Source: Limnohabitans sp. DM1 (GTDB lineage Bacteria; Pseudomonadota; Gammaproteobacteria; Burkholderiales; Burkholderiaceae_C). Taken from it: a DNA stretch of 64,000 nucleotides. Shown here in pieces: positions 25,672 through 34,175 of the stretch (its first letter is position 1; each line of letters opens with the position of its first letter). The stretch is from NCBI RefSeq assembly GCF_001269385.1, contig NZ_CXOO01000022.1:1-64000 (forward strand). Direction: 5' to 3'. The translations under genes were made by a program, and so were the position numbers. The notes under the pieces were generated by a model that saw only the letters and a list, made by a program, of their open reading frames with translations, was not told the DNA's origin and did not search any database.

Positions 25672-27669
25672 TCAGATCGGCGCACTGATGCCTTCGCGCG
25701 CCATGCGTCGGTAAATGGTGGAGCGACTGACGCCCAGTTGGCGGGCCACTTCCGAGACATTCCAGCGCTCTTGGCGCAAATGCGCCAGGAGTTGGGCGCT
25801 CTTTTCGGGCAGGGCTGACTCTGGCATGGACGACGCTGGCTGGCCGGACAGGGCTGTGCAAGACGCCAGCGGCTCCCCCGAGGCCAAGCGGGGCGGCAAC
25901 AAAGGCACGCCCGCACCGCACTGCAACTCGCGTGGCAAATGCCTGGGCTCGATCAGATTGCGTTCACACAAGGCCACCGCCGTTCGCAACACGTTTTTCA
26001 ACTCGCGGATATTGCCAGGCCATGCATAGTGCTTCAACAAATCGCAGGCCTCTGGCGTGATGGTGGGAATGAACACCCTGGACTGTGCGCGCGTTTGTGC
26101 GTGCAAGACCTGTTCAATCAGTGCGCCCAGATCCTGGCGTTCACGCAAAGCAGGCAACTCGATCACGATGCCACTCAAACGAAAATACAAGTCTTGCCGG
26201 AAGTGTCCCTTGTCCACCATGGACAGCAGCTTGCGGTGCGAAGCGCAAATGACCTGCACTTCCACTTTGGCCGACACCTCTGCGCCCAAGGGCATGACTT
26301 CACCTTCCGCCAGAACGCGCAACAAGCGGGTCTGCAAAGCCAGTGGCATGTCGCCAATTTCATCCAGAAACAAGGTGCCGCCATCGGCTTGCTGGATCTT
26401 GCCCTTGACCCCTTTGGCGCGTGCCCCGGTAAAGGCGCCATCCGCATAGCCAAACAACTCACTCTCAATCAGGCTTTCGGGAATGGCTGCGCAATTGAGG
26501 GCGATAAAGGATTGGTCTTTGCGGGCGCTGCACTGGTGCATGGCTTGCGCAAACATTTCCTTGCCGGTGCCAGTCTCCCCATGCAGCAAGACCGAAATGC
26601 CCTTGTTCATCACCCGACTGGCCTTGAGCACGTTGGACATCATCAAGGGGTCCGTACCGGCCAGCACATGCAAAGCTTGCAGGTCCGTGCCCACCGAAGC
26701 GGCCTGGGCATGGTTTGCCAAGACCCTGTTCACACGCGGCTGCGTGGGATGCGTGAGTTTGGCAAAGTAGCGCCGCGCACTGGCCACATGGCGCACTTCG
26801 AAGGCGTCACCTTTGGCCCGGTGCGCCTGAGTGACCAGTGCGGGCATGTCCAGGCCCCACACATGGCTGATGTCTGCCCCCATGCACGTCAGCGCATGCG
26901 CCAGTGGATGGTCCGGATGCGCCCCCAAGCATTGACGCGCCCGGCTGTTGGCGGCCATGACCCGCCCGCTCTCGTCCAATGCCATCAAGAGGCTGACCTG
27001 CACATCCAGCAAGGCCCGACTTTCGCTCAGGTGCAAGACGCAGTGGTGGCGATGCTGGCGCAAAAAATAAGCGTCCTCGACCATTCGGGCCGTTTGCGAC
27101 ACCATTTGCAGCACCAGGTGTTGGCTGCGCTTGTCATGCGGTGAATACAGCGCCGATGCATCCAGAACGGCCAGTAAATCACCCCCAGGTCCGAACACCG
27201 GGGCAGAGCTGCAGGTCAAGGTGGTGTTGGGCGAGCGAAAGTGCTCATCGTGGTGCACGGTGATGGGTGCGCGTTCAATCGAACACACGCCCACCGCGCA
27301 AGTGCCTTCCACCTCCTCTGACCAGCAAGCCCCCACGTAAAGACCCGCATGTCGCAGCTCTTTGTCGTGGGCCTCGTTGTTCACAAAGTCCACCGTCACG
27401 CCCTGTGGATCGGTCAGCAACACCACATAACCAGCATCCCGCACTTGGCGCGAGAGTTGATTCATGCCCTCGCGCGCGGTGTGCATCAAGTCTTCCAACG
27501 GCGTTTGGTAGTCCTTGAGCTGGCCCCTCGAATACACCCTGGGTGGCGTGCTCAGACCGGGGTCTATCTGGTAGCGCTCCAGAGACCGTTTCCAGGACTT
27601 GGCCAGGGCCGAGTCGCCCTGCATGGCCTGACGAATGCGCTGGTCGATGACGGAAGCAGAAAAGGACAT
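25672..27669 (-). CDS. acoR: AcoR-family sigma-54-dependent activator
   Basis: A 665-residue enhancer-binding protein. The N-terminal half has a GAF-like sensor domain (CWSEEVEGTCAVGVCSIERAPITVH is an AcoR hallmark) and a PAS-like segment. The AAA+ domain shows Walker A LLHGETGTGKEMFAQA, the sigma-54-contacting loop ELFGYADGAFTGARAKG, and Walker B GGTLFLDEIGDMP. The C-terminal Fis-type helix-turn-helix is VSEVARQLGVSRSTIYRRM. It is divergent from the acoA operon, whose promoter has a matching sigma-54 site and an upstream inverted repeat, so it almost surely controls that operon. The start at 27669 is favoured; an earlier in-frame start lies at 27693. Confidence 0.92.
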   Translation of the reverse strand: MSFSASVIDQRIRQAMQGDSALAKSWKRSLERYQIDPGLSTPPRVYSRGQLKDYQTPLEDLMHTAREGMNQLSRQVRDAGYVVLLTDPQGVTVDFVNNEAHDKELRHAGLYVGACWSEEVEGTCAVGVCSIERAPITVHHDEHFRSPNTTLTCSSAPVFGPGGDLLAVLDASALYSPHDKRSQHLVLQMVSQTARMVEDAYFLRQHRHHCVLHLSESRALLDVQVSLLMALDESGRVMAANSRARQCLGAHPDHPLAHALTCMGADISHVWGLDMPALVTQAHRAKGDAFEVRHVASARRYFAKLTHPTQPRVNRVLANHAQAASVGTDLQALHVLAGTDPLMMSNVLKASRVMNKGISVLLHGETGTGKEMFAQAMHQCSARKDQSFIALNCAAIPESLIESELFGYADGAFTGARAKGVKGKIQQADGGTLFLDEIGDMPLALQTRLLRVLAEGEVMPLGAEVSAKVEVQVICASHRKLLSMVDKGHFRQDLYFRLSGIVIELPALRERQDLGALIEQVLHAQTRAQSRVFIPTITPEACDLLKHYAWPGNIRELKNVLRTAVALCERNLIEPRHLPRELQCGAGVPLLPPRLASGEPLASCTALSGQPASSMPESALPEKSAQLLAHLRQERWNVSEVARQLGVSRSTIYRRMAREGISAPI

Positions 27670-27819
27670 GGTGAAAGGGGTGAACACGCCCATACCAGCG
27701 CTGCAAGAGGTATTTCTCCAAGCGCCGTATGCCTACGTGTAGTCGTTGACAAGACGAGTCCATCGTAGTCATTTATGCCTCTGTATTCATTGGCGCTTAC
27801 CCGACTCCAAGGTGTCATT

Positions 27820-27839
27820 TGTTGCATGGGAATGCAACA
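27820..27839. promoter_or_regulatory. Inverted repeat, candidate AcoR enhancer site
   Basis: TGTTGCAT-GGGA-ATGCAACA is a perfect 8-base inverted repeat with a four-base spacer. It lies about 110 bases upstream of the sigma-54 promoter at 27947, the usual distance for an enhancer-binding protein. A weaker relative, CCTGTGCAACAGG, lies about 45 bases further downstream. Confidence 0.7.
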
Positions 27840-27946
27840 CCTGTCGCACCCCGAAAGGCGGCCATTGCATCAGCTGTCTGCCCTGTGCAACAGGCCAGCG
27901 GCCATGCAGTCAGGGCAATCCCTTGCTGGAACTGGCTTTTGGCCGC

Positions 27947-27962
27947 TGGCACGGCGATTGCA
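27947..27962 (+). promoter_or_regulatory. Sigma-54 promoter of the acoA operon
   Basis: TGGCACGGCGATTGCA matches the -24/-12 consensus TGGCAC-N5-TTGCA exactly. It is 64 bases before the acoA start codon, and the divergent neighbour is a sigma-54 activator, which makes the assignment strong. Confidence 0.88.
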
Positions 27963-28025
27963 AAAGTTCATCGTCCGATGCCCGTCATTCGACGGTGCAC
28001 GGCGCCAGAACTTGAGGAGATATGC

Positions 28026-29033
28026 ATGCAAGCAAGTACCGAGCAATTGCGGTGGATGTACGAAACGATGGTCGAAATTCGTGAGTACGAAGAAACCATG
28101 GTCAAGGTGTATATGGAAGGCAAACTGCCGCCCGCCATTCAAAAAGGCCTGGCCTTTGACATCGGCTCAGGCCCCGTGCCCGGAGAGATGCACCTGGCCG
28201 CAGGCCAGGAGCCGGTGGCCGTTGGGGTGTGCGCGCATCTGCGCCAAGACGACACCGTGGTGGGCGCACACCGCCCGCACCACTTTGCCATTGCCAAGGG
28301 CGTGCCCCTCAAACCCATGACAGCCGAGATGTTTGGCAAGGCCACGGGCCTGGGCCGTGGCAAGGGCGGTCACATGCATTTGTTTGACCCGGAGCACAAG
28401 TTCAGCTGCAGCGGCATCGTGGGCGCCAGCATGCCCCCGGCCTGCGGCGCAGCGCTGGCCGCCAAAAAGCGCGGCACCGATGCGGTGGCCGTCGCCTTTT
28501 TTGGAGAAGGCGCCACCAACCAGGGCGCCTTCCATGAATCCATGAACCTGGCTGCCCTGTGGCGCTTGCCGGTGATTTTTGTGTGCGAAGACAACGCGTA
28601 TGCCATCTCGGTCGAAAAGTCCGAATCGACCTCTGTGGCCTGGAATTCAGACCGTGCAGCGGCATACGGCATGCCCGGCATTTTGGTGAAAGACAACGAC
28701 GCCGTCGAAGTGTTCAAAGCCGCAGGCCAAGCCGTGGCGCGGGCACGCGCAGGCCTTGGGCCAACCCTGATCGAGGTCAAGACCGACCGCTACCTGGGTC
28801 ACTTTCAAGGTGACCCGGAAACCTACCGCCCCAAAGGCGAAACAGAGGCATTGCGCAAAAACGATCCGATCCCGCACCTGGCGCAGCAACTGCGTGCCCT
28901 GGGCGCCCTGGACGAGAGCCAAGACGCGGCATTGCGCCAGGCCGTGCACCAGCGCGTTCAAGAGGCTTACGACTTCGCGCGCAACAGCCCCTACCCCGAA
29001 GCCGAAGACGCCTTGCTGCATGTCTTTGCCTGA
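28026..29033 (+). CDS. acoA: Acetoin/2-oxoacid dehydrogenase E1 alpha
   Basis: A 335-residue thiamine diphosphate-dependent E1 alpha subunit. The cofactor-binding motif is FFGEGATNQGAFHESMNLAALWRLPVIFVCEDNAYAIS (G-x-G to N), and HLAAGQEPVAVG with GAHRPHHFAIAKG forms the substrate channel block. The arrangement next to acoR suggests acetoin cleavage to acetaldehyde and acetyl-CoA, though pyruvate-type E1 proteins look alike. The start at 28026 has GAGGA about ten bases upstream; the open frame extends further but through the promoter. Confidence 0.9.
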   Translation: MQASTEQLRWMYETMVEIREYEETMVKVYMEGKLPPAIQKGLAFDIGSGPVPGEMHLAAGQEPVAVGVCAHLRQDDTVVGAHRPHHFAIAKGVPLKPMTAEMFGKATGLGRGKGGHMHLFDPEHKFSCSGIVGASMPPACGAALAAKKRGTDAVAVAFFGEGATNQGAFHESMNLAALWRLPVIFVCEDNAYAISVEKSESTSVAWNSDRAAAYGMPGILVKDNDAVEVFKAAGQAVARARAGLGPTLIEVKTDRYLGHFQGDPETYRPKGETEALRKNDPIPHLAQQLRALGALDESQDAALRQAVHQRVQEAYDFARNSPYPEAEDALLHVFA

Positions 29034-29084
29034 ACTTTTCAGCCTCGGAAAACCCCACACCCCCTCACATTTCAGGAGTCCTTC

Positions 29085-30125
29085 ATGACCCAACCCACCC
29101 GCAAGCTCACCATGGCCCAAGCCATCTCCGAAGCCATTGGCCAGGAGATGGAGCGCGACGCAGAAGTCTTTGTGCTCGGCGAAGACGTCGGCAAGTACGG
29201 CGGCATCTTCGGTGCCACCGGCGGCCTGCTCGACAAGTTTGGCAAAGACCGCATCATGGACACGCCCATCTCTGAAACCGGCTTCATTGGCGCGGCCATC
29301 GGTGCGGCGGCAGAAGGCATGCGCCCGATTGCCGAATTGATGTTTGTCGACTTCTTTGGCGTGTGCATGGACATGATCTACAACCACATGGCCAAAAACA
29401 CCTACATGGCCGGTGGCAACATCCAGCTGCCCATGGTGCTGATGACGGCCATTGGCGGCGGCTACAACGATGCGGCGCAGCACTCGCAATGCCTGTACGC
29501 CACATTTGCCCACATGCCGGGCCTTAAGGTGGTGGTGCCCTCCAACGCCTATGACGCCAAGGGTTTGATGACGCAGGCCATTCGGGACAACAACCCCGTG
29601 GTCTTCATGTTCCACAAAGGCATCATGGGCCTGCCCTGGATGTCCTACCTGGAGGGCAGCACCAACGAGGTGCCGCAAGAGGCTTACACCATCCCATTCG
29701 GCAAGGCCAAGGTCGTGCGCGAAGGCCGCGATGTGACGATCGTCACGCTCAGCCAGATGGTGCAAAAAGCGGTGCTGGCCGCCGAAACCCTGGCCGCACA
29801 GGGCATCGACGCCGAGATTGTGGATTTGCGCACCGTGGTGCCCCTGGACCGCGAAACCATCTTGGCCTCGGTCAGCAAGACGGGGCGTCTGCTGGTGGCC
29901 GATGAAGACTATTTGAGCTTTGGTCTGTCGGGCGAGATCGCCGCACTGGTGGCCGAAAACCTGGACATCCTCACCCTCAAAACACCTGTGCGGCGCTTGG
30001 CCGTGCCCGATGTGCCGATTCCCTACAGCCGTCCGCTGGAACAATTCGTCATTCCGCAAGTGGCCAACATCGTGCAGCAGGCACAAGCCTTGATGGTGGC
30101 GCCGAAAGTGAAGGTGGCCGCATGA
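29085..30125 (+). CDS. acoB: Acetoin/2-oxoacid dehydrogenase E1 beta
   Basis: A 346-residue transketolase-like beta subunit. Blocks include MAQAISEAIGQEMERDAEVFVLGEDVGKYGGIFGAT, RIMDTPISETGFIGAAIGAAAEGMRPIAELMF and the C-terminal EIVDLRTVVPLDRETILASVSKTGRLLV. It follows acoA by 51 bases with AGGAG upstream. Its TGA stop overlaps the next start as ATGA, so the downstream E2 pieces are co-translated. Confidence 0.92.
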   Translation: MTQPTRKLTMAQAISEAIGQEMERDAEVFVLGEDVGKYGGIFGATGGLLDKFGKDRIMDTPISETGFIGAAIGAAAEGMRPIAELMFVDFFGVCMDMIYNHMAKNTYMAGGNIQLPMVLMTAIGGGYNDAAQHSQCLYATFAHMPGLKVVVPSNAYDAKGLMTQAIRDNNPVVFMFHKGIMGLPWMSYLEGSTNEVPQEAYTIPFGKAKVVREGRDVTIVTLSQMVQKAVLAAETLAAQGIDAEIVDLRTVVPLDRETILASVSKTGRLLVADEDYLSFGLSGEIAALVAENLDILTLKTPVRRLAVPDVPIPYSRPLEQFVIPQVANIVQQAQALMVAPKVKVAA

Positions 30126-30364
30126 ACGCCGTGACCTTGCCCGCCGAATTGTGGGCCGACGTGGATGAGGGCACCGAAGCCCTGGTGGAAGAATGGCGAG
30201 TCAAAGAACAAGACACGGTGACGGCAGGTCAAGTGCTGGGCAGCGTGGTTCTGGTCAAGTCCAGCCATGAAATCACGGCCCCCGTGGCCGGCACCGTGCA
30301 ACGCATTTGCGTTCAGGTCGAGGAGACTTTCGCACGCGGCACCACACTGATTGAGCTGTCATGA
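30122..30364 (+). CDS. Stand-alone lipoyl domain protein (E2 N-terminal part)
   Basis: An 80-residue single lipoyl/biotinyl domain. The expected modified lysine is Lys46 in VLVKSSHEITAPVAGTV, which aligns with the D-K-A-x-x-E-V-x-A-P pattern of E2 proteins. There is no subunit-binding domain or catalytic domain; those functions begin in a separate gene that overlaps this one by four bases. A lipoate ligase gene follows two genes later. It would act as a swinging arm carrying acyl groups between E1 and E2. Confidence 0.85.
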   Translation: MNAVTLPAELWADVDEGTEALVEEWRVKEQDTVTAGQVLGSVVLVKSSHEITAPVAGTVQRICVQVEETFARGTTLIELS

Positions 30365-30996
30365 GCGTCATTCCCCTCAAAGGCATGCGAGGTGCGATTG
30401 CGCGCAACATGACCTTGGGCTGGCAAGCCCCTCGCGTGGCCATGACCATGGAAGTCGACATGTCGGCCTGCCTGGGCCAACAAGTCGGCATCACGCCCCA
30501 GGTGCTCAGCGCGGTCGCAGGCGCTTTGCGGGATCACCCCGCACTCAACGCGTGGCTGACCCCCGAGGGCATCGCACCGCAGAGCGTGGTGAATCTGGGG
30601 ATGGCCGTCGCGCTGGCAGAAGGCTTGGCTGTGCCTGTGATCCGCAACGCGGCGGCCAGGTCACTGACCGACATGGCGCAGCAGGTTCGGGAATTGGCCG
30701 CAGCAGCACGCCAGCAAAGCTTGCCGCCCAAGGCCTACCAAGGCGGCAGCTTCACGGTGACGAATCTGGGCGCCACGGGCATTGACTGGTTCACGCCGAT
30801 TCTCAATCCACCCCAAGTGGGCATTTTGGGCATCGGCCGCACGCTGGACACCCCCGTGGTGCGTGACGGCCAGATCGTGATGGCGCCCATGATGTCCATG
30901 ATTTTGGTGTTCGATCACCGCGCTGTGGATGGTCACCCTGCCGCCTTGTTCCTGGCCGACTTGCGCAAGCGACTGGAAGCAGGAGTCCTGCCATGA
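30361..30996 (+). CDS. E2 acyltransferase catalytic domain, separate protein
   Basis: A 211-residue 2-oxoacid dehydrogenase acyltransferase. It opens with PLKGMRGAIARNMTLGW, the start of the catalytic domain, and carries the active-site motif FDHRAVDGHPAA (His near residue 186). NLGMAVALAEGLAVPVIRNA and GSFTVTNLGATGIDWFTPILNPPQ are standard blocks. The lipoyl domain and the peripheral subunit-binding domain normally found N-terminal to it are absent. It overlaps both neighbours by four bases (ATGA). Confidence 0.9.
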   Translation: MSVIPLKGMRGAIARNMTLGWQAPRVAMTMEVDMSACLGQQVGITPQVLSAVAGALRDHPALNAWLTPEGIAPQSVVNLGMAVALAEGLAVPVIRNAAARSLTDMAQQVRELAAAARQQSLPPKAYQGGSFTVTNLGATGIDWFTPILNPPQVGILGIGRTLDTPVVRDGQIVMAPMMSMILVFDHRAVDGHPAALFLADLRKRLEAGVLP

Positions 30997-31700
30997 AGCG
31001 CGACTGGCCAGTCGATTGCCTGACGGTGTCTGCGGCAGAGGAACAGCGCTGGAACGAGCAGCAACTGAGCACGCTGGTGACGCAACCCATCACGCGCTTT
31101 TGGCGCTACACGGAACCCGCTTTGGTGCTGGGCTGTGGGCAACGCGCCAGCTTGGCGCAACTGCCCGACAGCCCCATACCCGCGCTGGTGCGCCATGCCG
31201 GTGGCGGCGCGGTGCTGACGGGTCCCTGGATGCTGAGCCTGTCGGTCATGCTGCCGCCTGACCACCCGGCTGTCAGCTCAGGGATTTTGAGCAGCTACCG
31301 CTGGTTGGGCGAGAGCCTGGCCACAGCCTTGCAAAGCAGTTGGGGGGTGCCCGCGCAAGCCCTGGCCAAGCACGCGCCCAAGCCCCCACATTGGGCCTGT
31401 TTTGCAGGCTTGTCCCCCTGGGAAGTCGTGGCCGATGGGCGAAAGCTCGTCGGTCTCGCCCAGGTCCGCCGAAGCACGGGCGTGTTGCTGACCGCCGGTG
31501 TTTTGGTGAGCCCGCCCGACTGGGCACTGCTGTGCCAAGCCATGGGCAAACCCCTGACAGACGCCATGCACCTTGAATGCGCAACGACTTCGATCAGTGC
31601 GCATGGGGGCCACGCGGTCACGGCCCACGATGTGTTTCCTGCACTGGCTTTGGCCGTGCAAGAAGCACTCCATTCATTTTTACCTCAGGAGACTTTATGA
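30993..31700 (+). CDS. Lipoate-protein ligase A family protein
   Basis: A 235-residue BPL/LplA/LipB-fold protein. RHAGGGAVLTGPWMLSLSVMLP corresponds to the R-R-x-G-G-G-A-V block and VADGRKLVGLAQVRRSTG to the G-R-K-x-x-G-x-x-Q-x-R block that holds the catalytic lysine. It would attach lipoate to Lys46 of the separate lipoyl domain protein encoded two genes upstream. The LplA C-terminal domain is absent, as in many short bacterial versions. Overlaps both neighbours by four bases. Confidence 0.85.
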   Translation: MKRDWPVDCLTVSAAEEQRWNEQQLSTLVTQPITRFWRYTEPALVLGCGQRASLAQLPDSPIPALVRHAGGGAVLTGPWMLSLSVMLPPDHPAVSSGILSSYRWLGESLATALQSSWGVPAQALAKHAPKPPHWACFAGLSPWEVVADGRKLVGLAQVRRSTGVLLTAGVLVSPPDWALLCQAMGKPLTDAMHLECATTSISAHGGHAVTAHDVFPALALAVQEALHSFLPQETL

Positions 31701-32251
31701 GCACTCAAAAACCTTCTATGCGTGTCCTCGACAAACTGCCCCAAGTGCAGCGCCGGAGCTTTCTCGCCGGTGCTGCCGGCATGAGCGTCGTGCCTATCTC
31801 GGCGCTGAGCATGGCCCCAACAGCTTTGCACGCAGCGTCCTTCAAGGTACTGGGCAGCCAAACCGGGGCCACGCTGCTGCGCATGGCACGCGACATTTAT
31901 CCGCACGACAAGCTCGCCGACCGCTATTACCTGCAAGCGCTGATGGCCCATGAGAAAGCCTCGGCCAAAGACGCGGCACTGAAAAAAATGATCGCCGACG
32001 GCGTGGCAGAACTGGACGCGCAAGCCAAGCGCCGCTTTGGCAGCAGCTACGCCGCAATTCCAAAAGAAGCCGATCGCGTCAGCGTGCTCAAAGGCATGGA
32101 GCAGTCGCCTTTCTTTCAAAAAATTCGCGGCGACATGGTCACAGGTCTTTACGACAACAAGCAGGTCTGGCCCATGTTGGGCTACGAAGGCTCATCTTGG
32201 CAAAAGGTCGGTTACGTCAACCGTGGCTTCAACGACATCAACTGGCTTTGA
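31697..32251 (+). CDS. Tat-exported small subunit, gluconate-2-dehydrogenase subunit-3-like
   Basis: A 184-residue protein with a twin-arginine signal (VQRRSFLAGAAGMSVVPISAL), so it is exported folded to the periplasm. The mature part contains LRMARDIYPHDKLADRYYLQAL, similar to subunit 3 of membrane-bound gluconate/sugar dehydrogenases, which escorts the FAD subunit through the Tat system. It sits directly before the GMC flavoprotein gene, the usual pairing. AGGAG precedes the ATG. A cytochrome c subunit is not encoded next to it. Confidence 0.8.
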   Translation: MSTQKPSMRVLDKLPQVQRRSFLAGAAGMSVVPISALSMAPTALHAASFKVLGSQTGATLLRMARDIYPHDKLADRYYLQALMAHEKASAKDAALKKMIADGVAELDAQAKRRFGSSYAAIPKEADRVSVLKGMEQSPFFQKIRGDMVTGLYDNKQVWPMLGYEGSSWQKVGYVNRGFNDINWL

Positions 32252-32274
32252 GCCACTTTAAAGGAGACAAACAC

Positions 32275-33855
32275 ATGGCAACACCCACACAATTCAGCCT
32301 CAACGACGACAGCGTCGTGGTCATCGTCGGCTCCGGCGCGGGCGGCGGAACCCTGGCCAATGAGTTGGCCCAAAAAGGCATCAACTGCGTGATTCTGGAG
32401 GCGGGCAAACACTACACCCAGGCCGATATCGACAACGACGAATGGGGCATGTTCAACAAAATTTCCTGGCTGGACAAGCGCATCTCGGCCGGTGGCTGGC
32501 ACCACACCAAGACCTACCCCGGCCTGCCCGCCTGGATCGTCAAGGGCGTCGGTGGTTCATCTGTCCACTGGGCAGGCCTTGCCTTGCGCTTTCAGCCGCA
32601 CGAATTCAAAACCCGCAGCACCTATGGCGAACAAGCGGGCACGCAAGTGATGGATTGGCCTGTGGATTACGCTGAAATGGCCCCCTTTTATGAGCTGGCC
32701 GAAAAGAAATTGGGCGTCACGGGCACAGCTGCCAGCGGATTGCCCATGCTGCCCGAAAACAACCACTACAAGGTCATCGCTGCCGGAGCGCGCAAGATCG
32801 GCTACAAAAACATCGTGCGCCCCATGGCCATCAACTCGCAGGCCTACCAGCACCGCCCCGGTTGCCAGCAAATCGGCTTTTGCATGCAAGGCTGCAAGAT
32901 CGGCGCGAAATGGTCCACCCTGTATGCAGACATTCCGGATGCCCTGGGCACCGGCAAGGTCGAGCTGCGCCCGCAGTCCATGGCCCTGCGCATTGAACAT
33001 GACGCACAGGGCAAAGCCACGGGCGTGCTGTATGCCGACAAAAACGGCAAGCAGCATTTCCAGAAAGCGCGCATCGTTTGTGTCGCAGGCAACTCGATTG
33101 AGTCGCCACGCCTCTTGCTGAACTCGGCCTCCAGCATGTTCCGTGACGGTTTGGCCAACTCGTCCGGCCAGGTGGGGCGCAATTACATGAACCACGCCAC
33201 AGCGGCAGCGGCGTCGATTTATGACAAACCGGTCTACATGTACCGTGGCACCTCTATTGGTGCAGTGGTGGCCGATGAAGCACGACATGACGCATCACGC
33301 GGCTTCAATGGTGGTTACTACCTCGAAGGTTTGTCTCTGGGCCTGCCCTTCATGGCGGCCTTCATGCAACCGGGCGGTTGGGGGCGCGATTTCACATCGG
33401 CCATTGATTTGTACGACCACATGACCTGCGTCTGGGTATGCGGAGAAGACCAGGCCATGGCGGACAACCGCATCACCCTGCACGCCACGGTAAAAGACCA
33501 ATATGGTCTGCCCGTCCCCGTCGTCACCAAGACCTACACCGCCAACGATGATCGGCTCGCCAGCCACGGCCTCAAGCAATGGCGTGCTTTGTCCGAAGCC
33601 GTGGGGGCCAAGCGTGTGATCGACATGCCGCCTTACCCGGCCAGCCACAACATGGGCACCAACCGCATGAGTGAAAAAGCCCGTGACGGGGTGGTCAACC
33701 GCCACGGTCAGGCGCACGACATCAAAAACCTCTTTGTCTCGGACGGCAGCCAATTCACGTCCAGCGGCGCCTGCAACCCGACCCTGACCATCGTGGCCCT
33801 GGCCATTCGGCAAGCCGGTTTCATTGAAAACGCGATGAAACGCCGGGACCTTTGA
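32275..33855 (+). CDS. GMC-family FAD-dependent alcohol/sugar oxidoreductase
   Basis: A 526-residue GMC oxidoreductase. The FAD-binding motif VVIVGSGAGGGTLANELAQ is near residue 15, followed by VILEAGKHYT; GVGGSSVHWAGLALRF is the second FAD block. The C-terminal active-site region has ASHNMGTNRMS and NLFVSDGSQFTSSGACNPTLTIVALAIRQA. It has no own signal and probably rides with the Tat subunit encoded upstream. AAAGGAG precedes the ATG. It may oxidise an alcohol such as butanediol to feed the aco enzymes; that link is inferred from the operon only. Confidence 0.88.
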   Translation: MATPTQFSLNDDSVVVIVGSGAGGGTLANELAQKGINCVILEAGKHYTQADIDNDEWGMFNKISWLDKRISAGGWHHTKTYPGLPAWIVKGVGGSSVHWAGLALRFQPHEFKTRSTYGEQAGTQVMDWPVDYAEMAPFYELAEKKLGVTGTAASGLPMLPENNHYKVIAAGARKIGYKNIVRPMAINSQAYQHRPGCQQIGFCMQGCKIGAKWSTLYADIPDALGTGKVELRPQSMALRIEHDAQGKATGVLYADKNGKQHFQKARIVCVAGNSIESPRLLLNSASSMFRDGLANSSGQVGRNYMNHATAAAASIYDKPVYMYRGTSIGAVVADEARHDASRGFNGGYYLEGLSLGLPFMAAFMQPGGWGRDFTSAIDLYDHMTCVWVCGEDQAMADNRITLHATVKDQYGLPVPVVTKTYTANDDRLASHGLKQWRALSEAVGAKRVIDMPPYPASHNMGTNRMSEKARDGVVNRHGQAHDIKNLFVSDGSQFTSSGACNPTLTIVALAIRQAGFIENAMKRRDL

Positions 33856-34175
33856 GGGCCTGCTCGGCAAACCCTTGCTGGATCACACCGTGGCTGGCCA
33901 TTCAAGGCCCCCGTGTGTGATCCAGCAATGGGCCTATTGATCCGGCCCGATGATGTTTGCATCAATGCTTTTTTTGTTGGAGCGGTGCCCTCGCCGCAAT
34001 CAAACTTGCAGCCCACCACACATCGCTAAGGCGGAGCTTGCTCATGGGTTTTGAATGGGCTTTGTAGGAGCAGCACCCCGTGCGCGATGGCCCGCAGACC
34101 ACCAACGCCCATCGCGCGCAGGGCGCAGCTCCTACAGATCAAACTTCATGGTGCCGGATCACTAACGCCCGTCGT
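33856..34175. repeat. Intergenic region with a hairpin and a REP pair
   Basis: No gene is seen. A perfect 14-base stem (TTGCTGGATCACAC with its complement, 33875-33928) follows the GMC gene and may end the operon, though no T-run follows. A REP pair occupies 34064-34135 (GTAGGAGC at one end, GCTCCTAC at the other). The operon at 34176 converges on this spot. Confidence 0.75.

Noticed and set aside
33875..33928. The long stem after the GMC gene as a standard terminator
   Set aside because: The stem is perfect but has a long loop and no T-tract on either strand, so it is recorded only as a hairpin.
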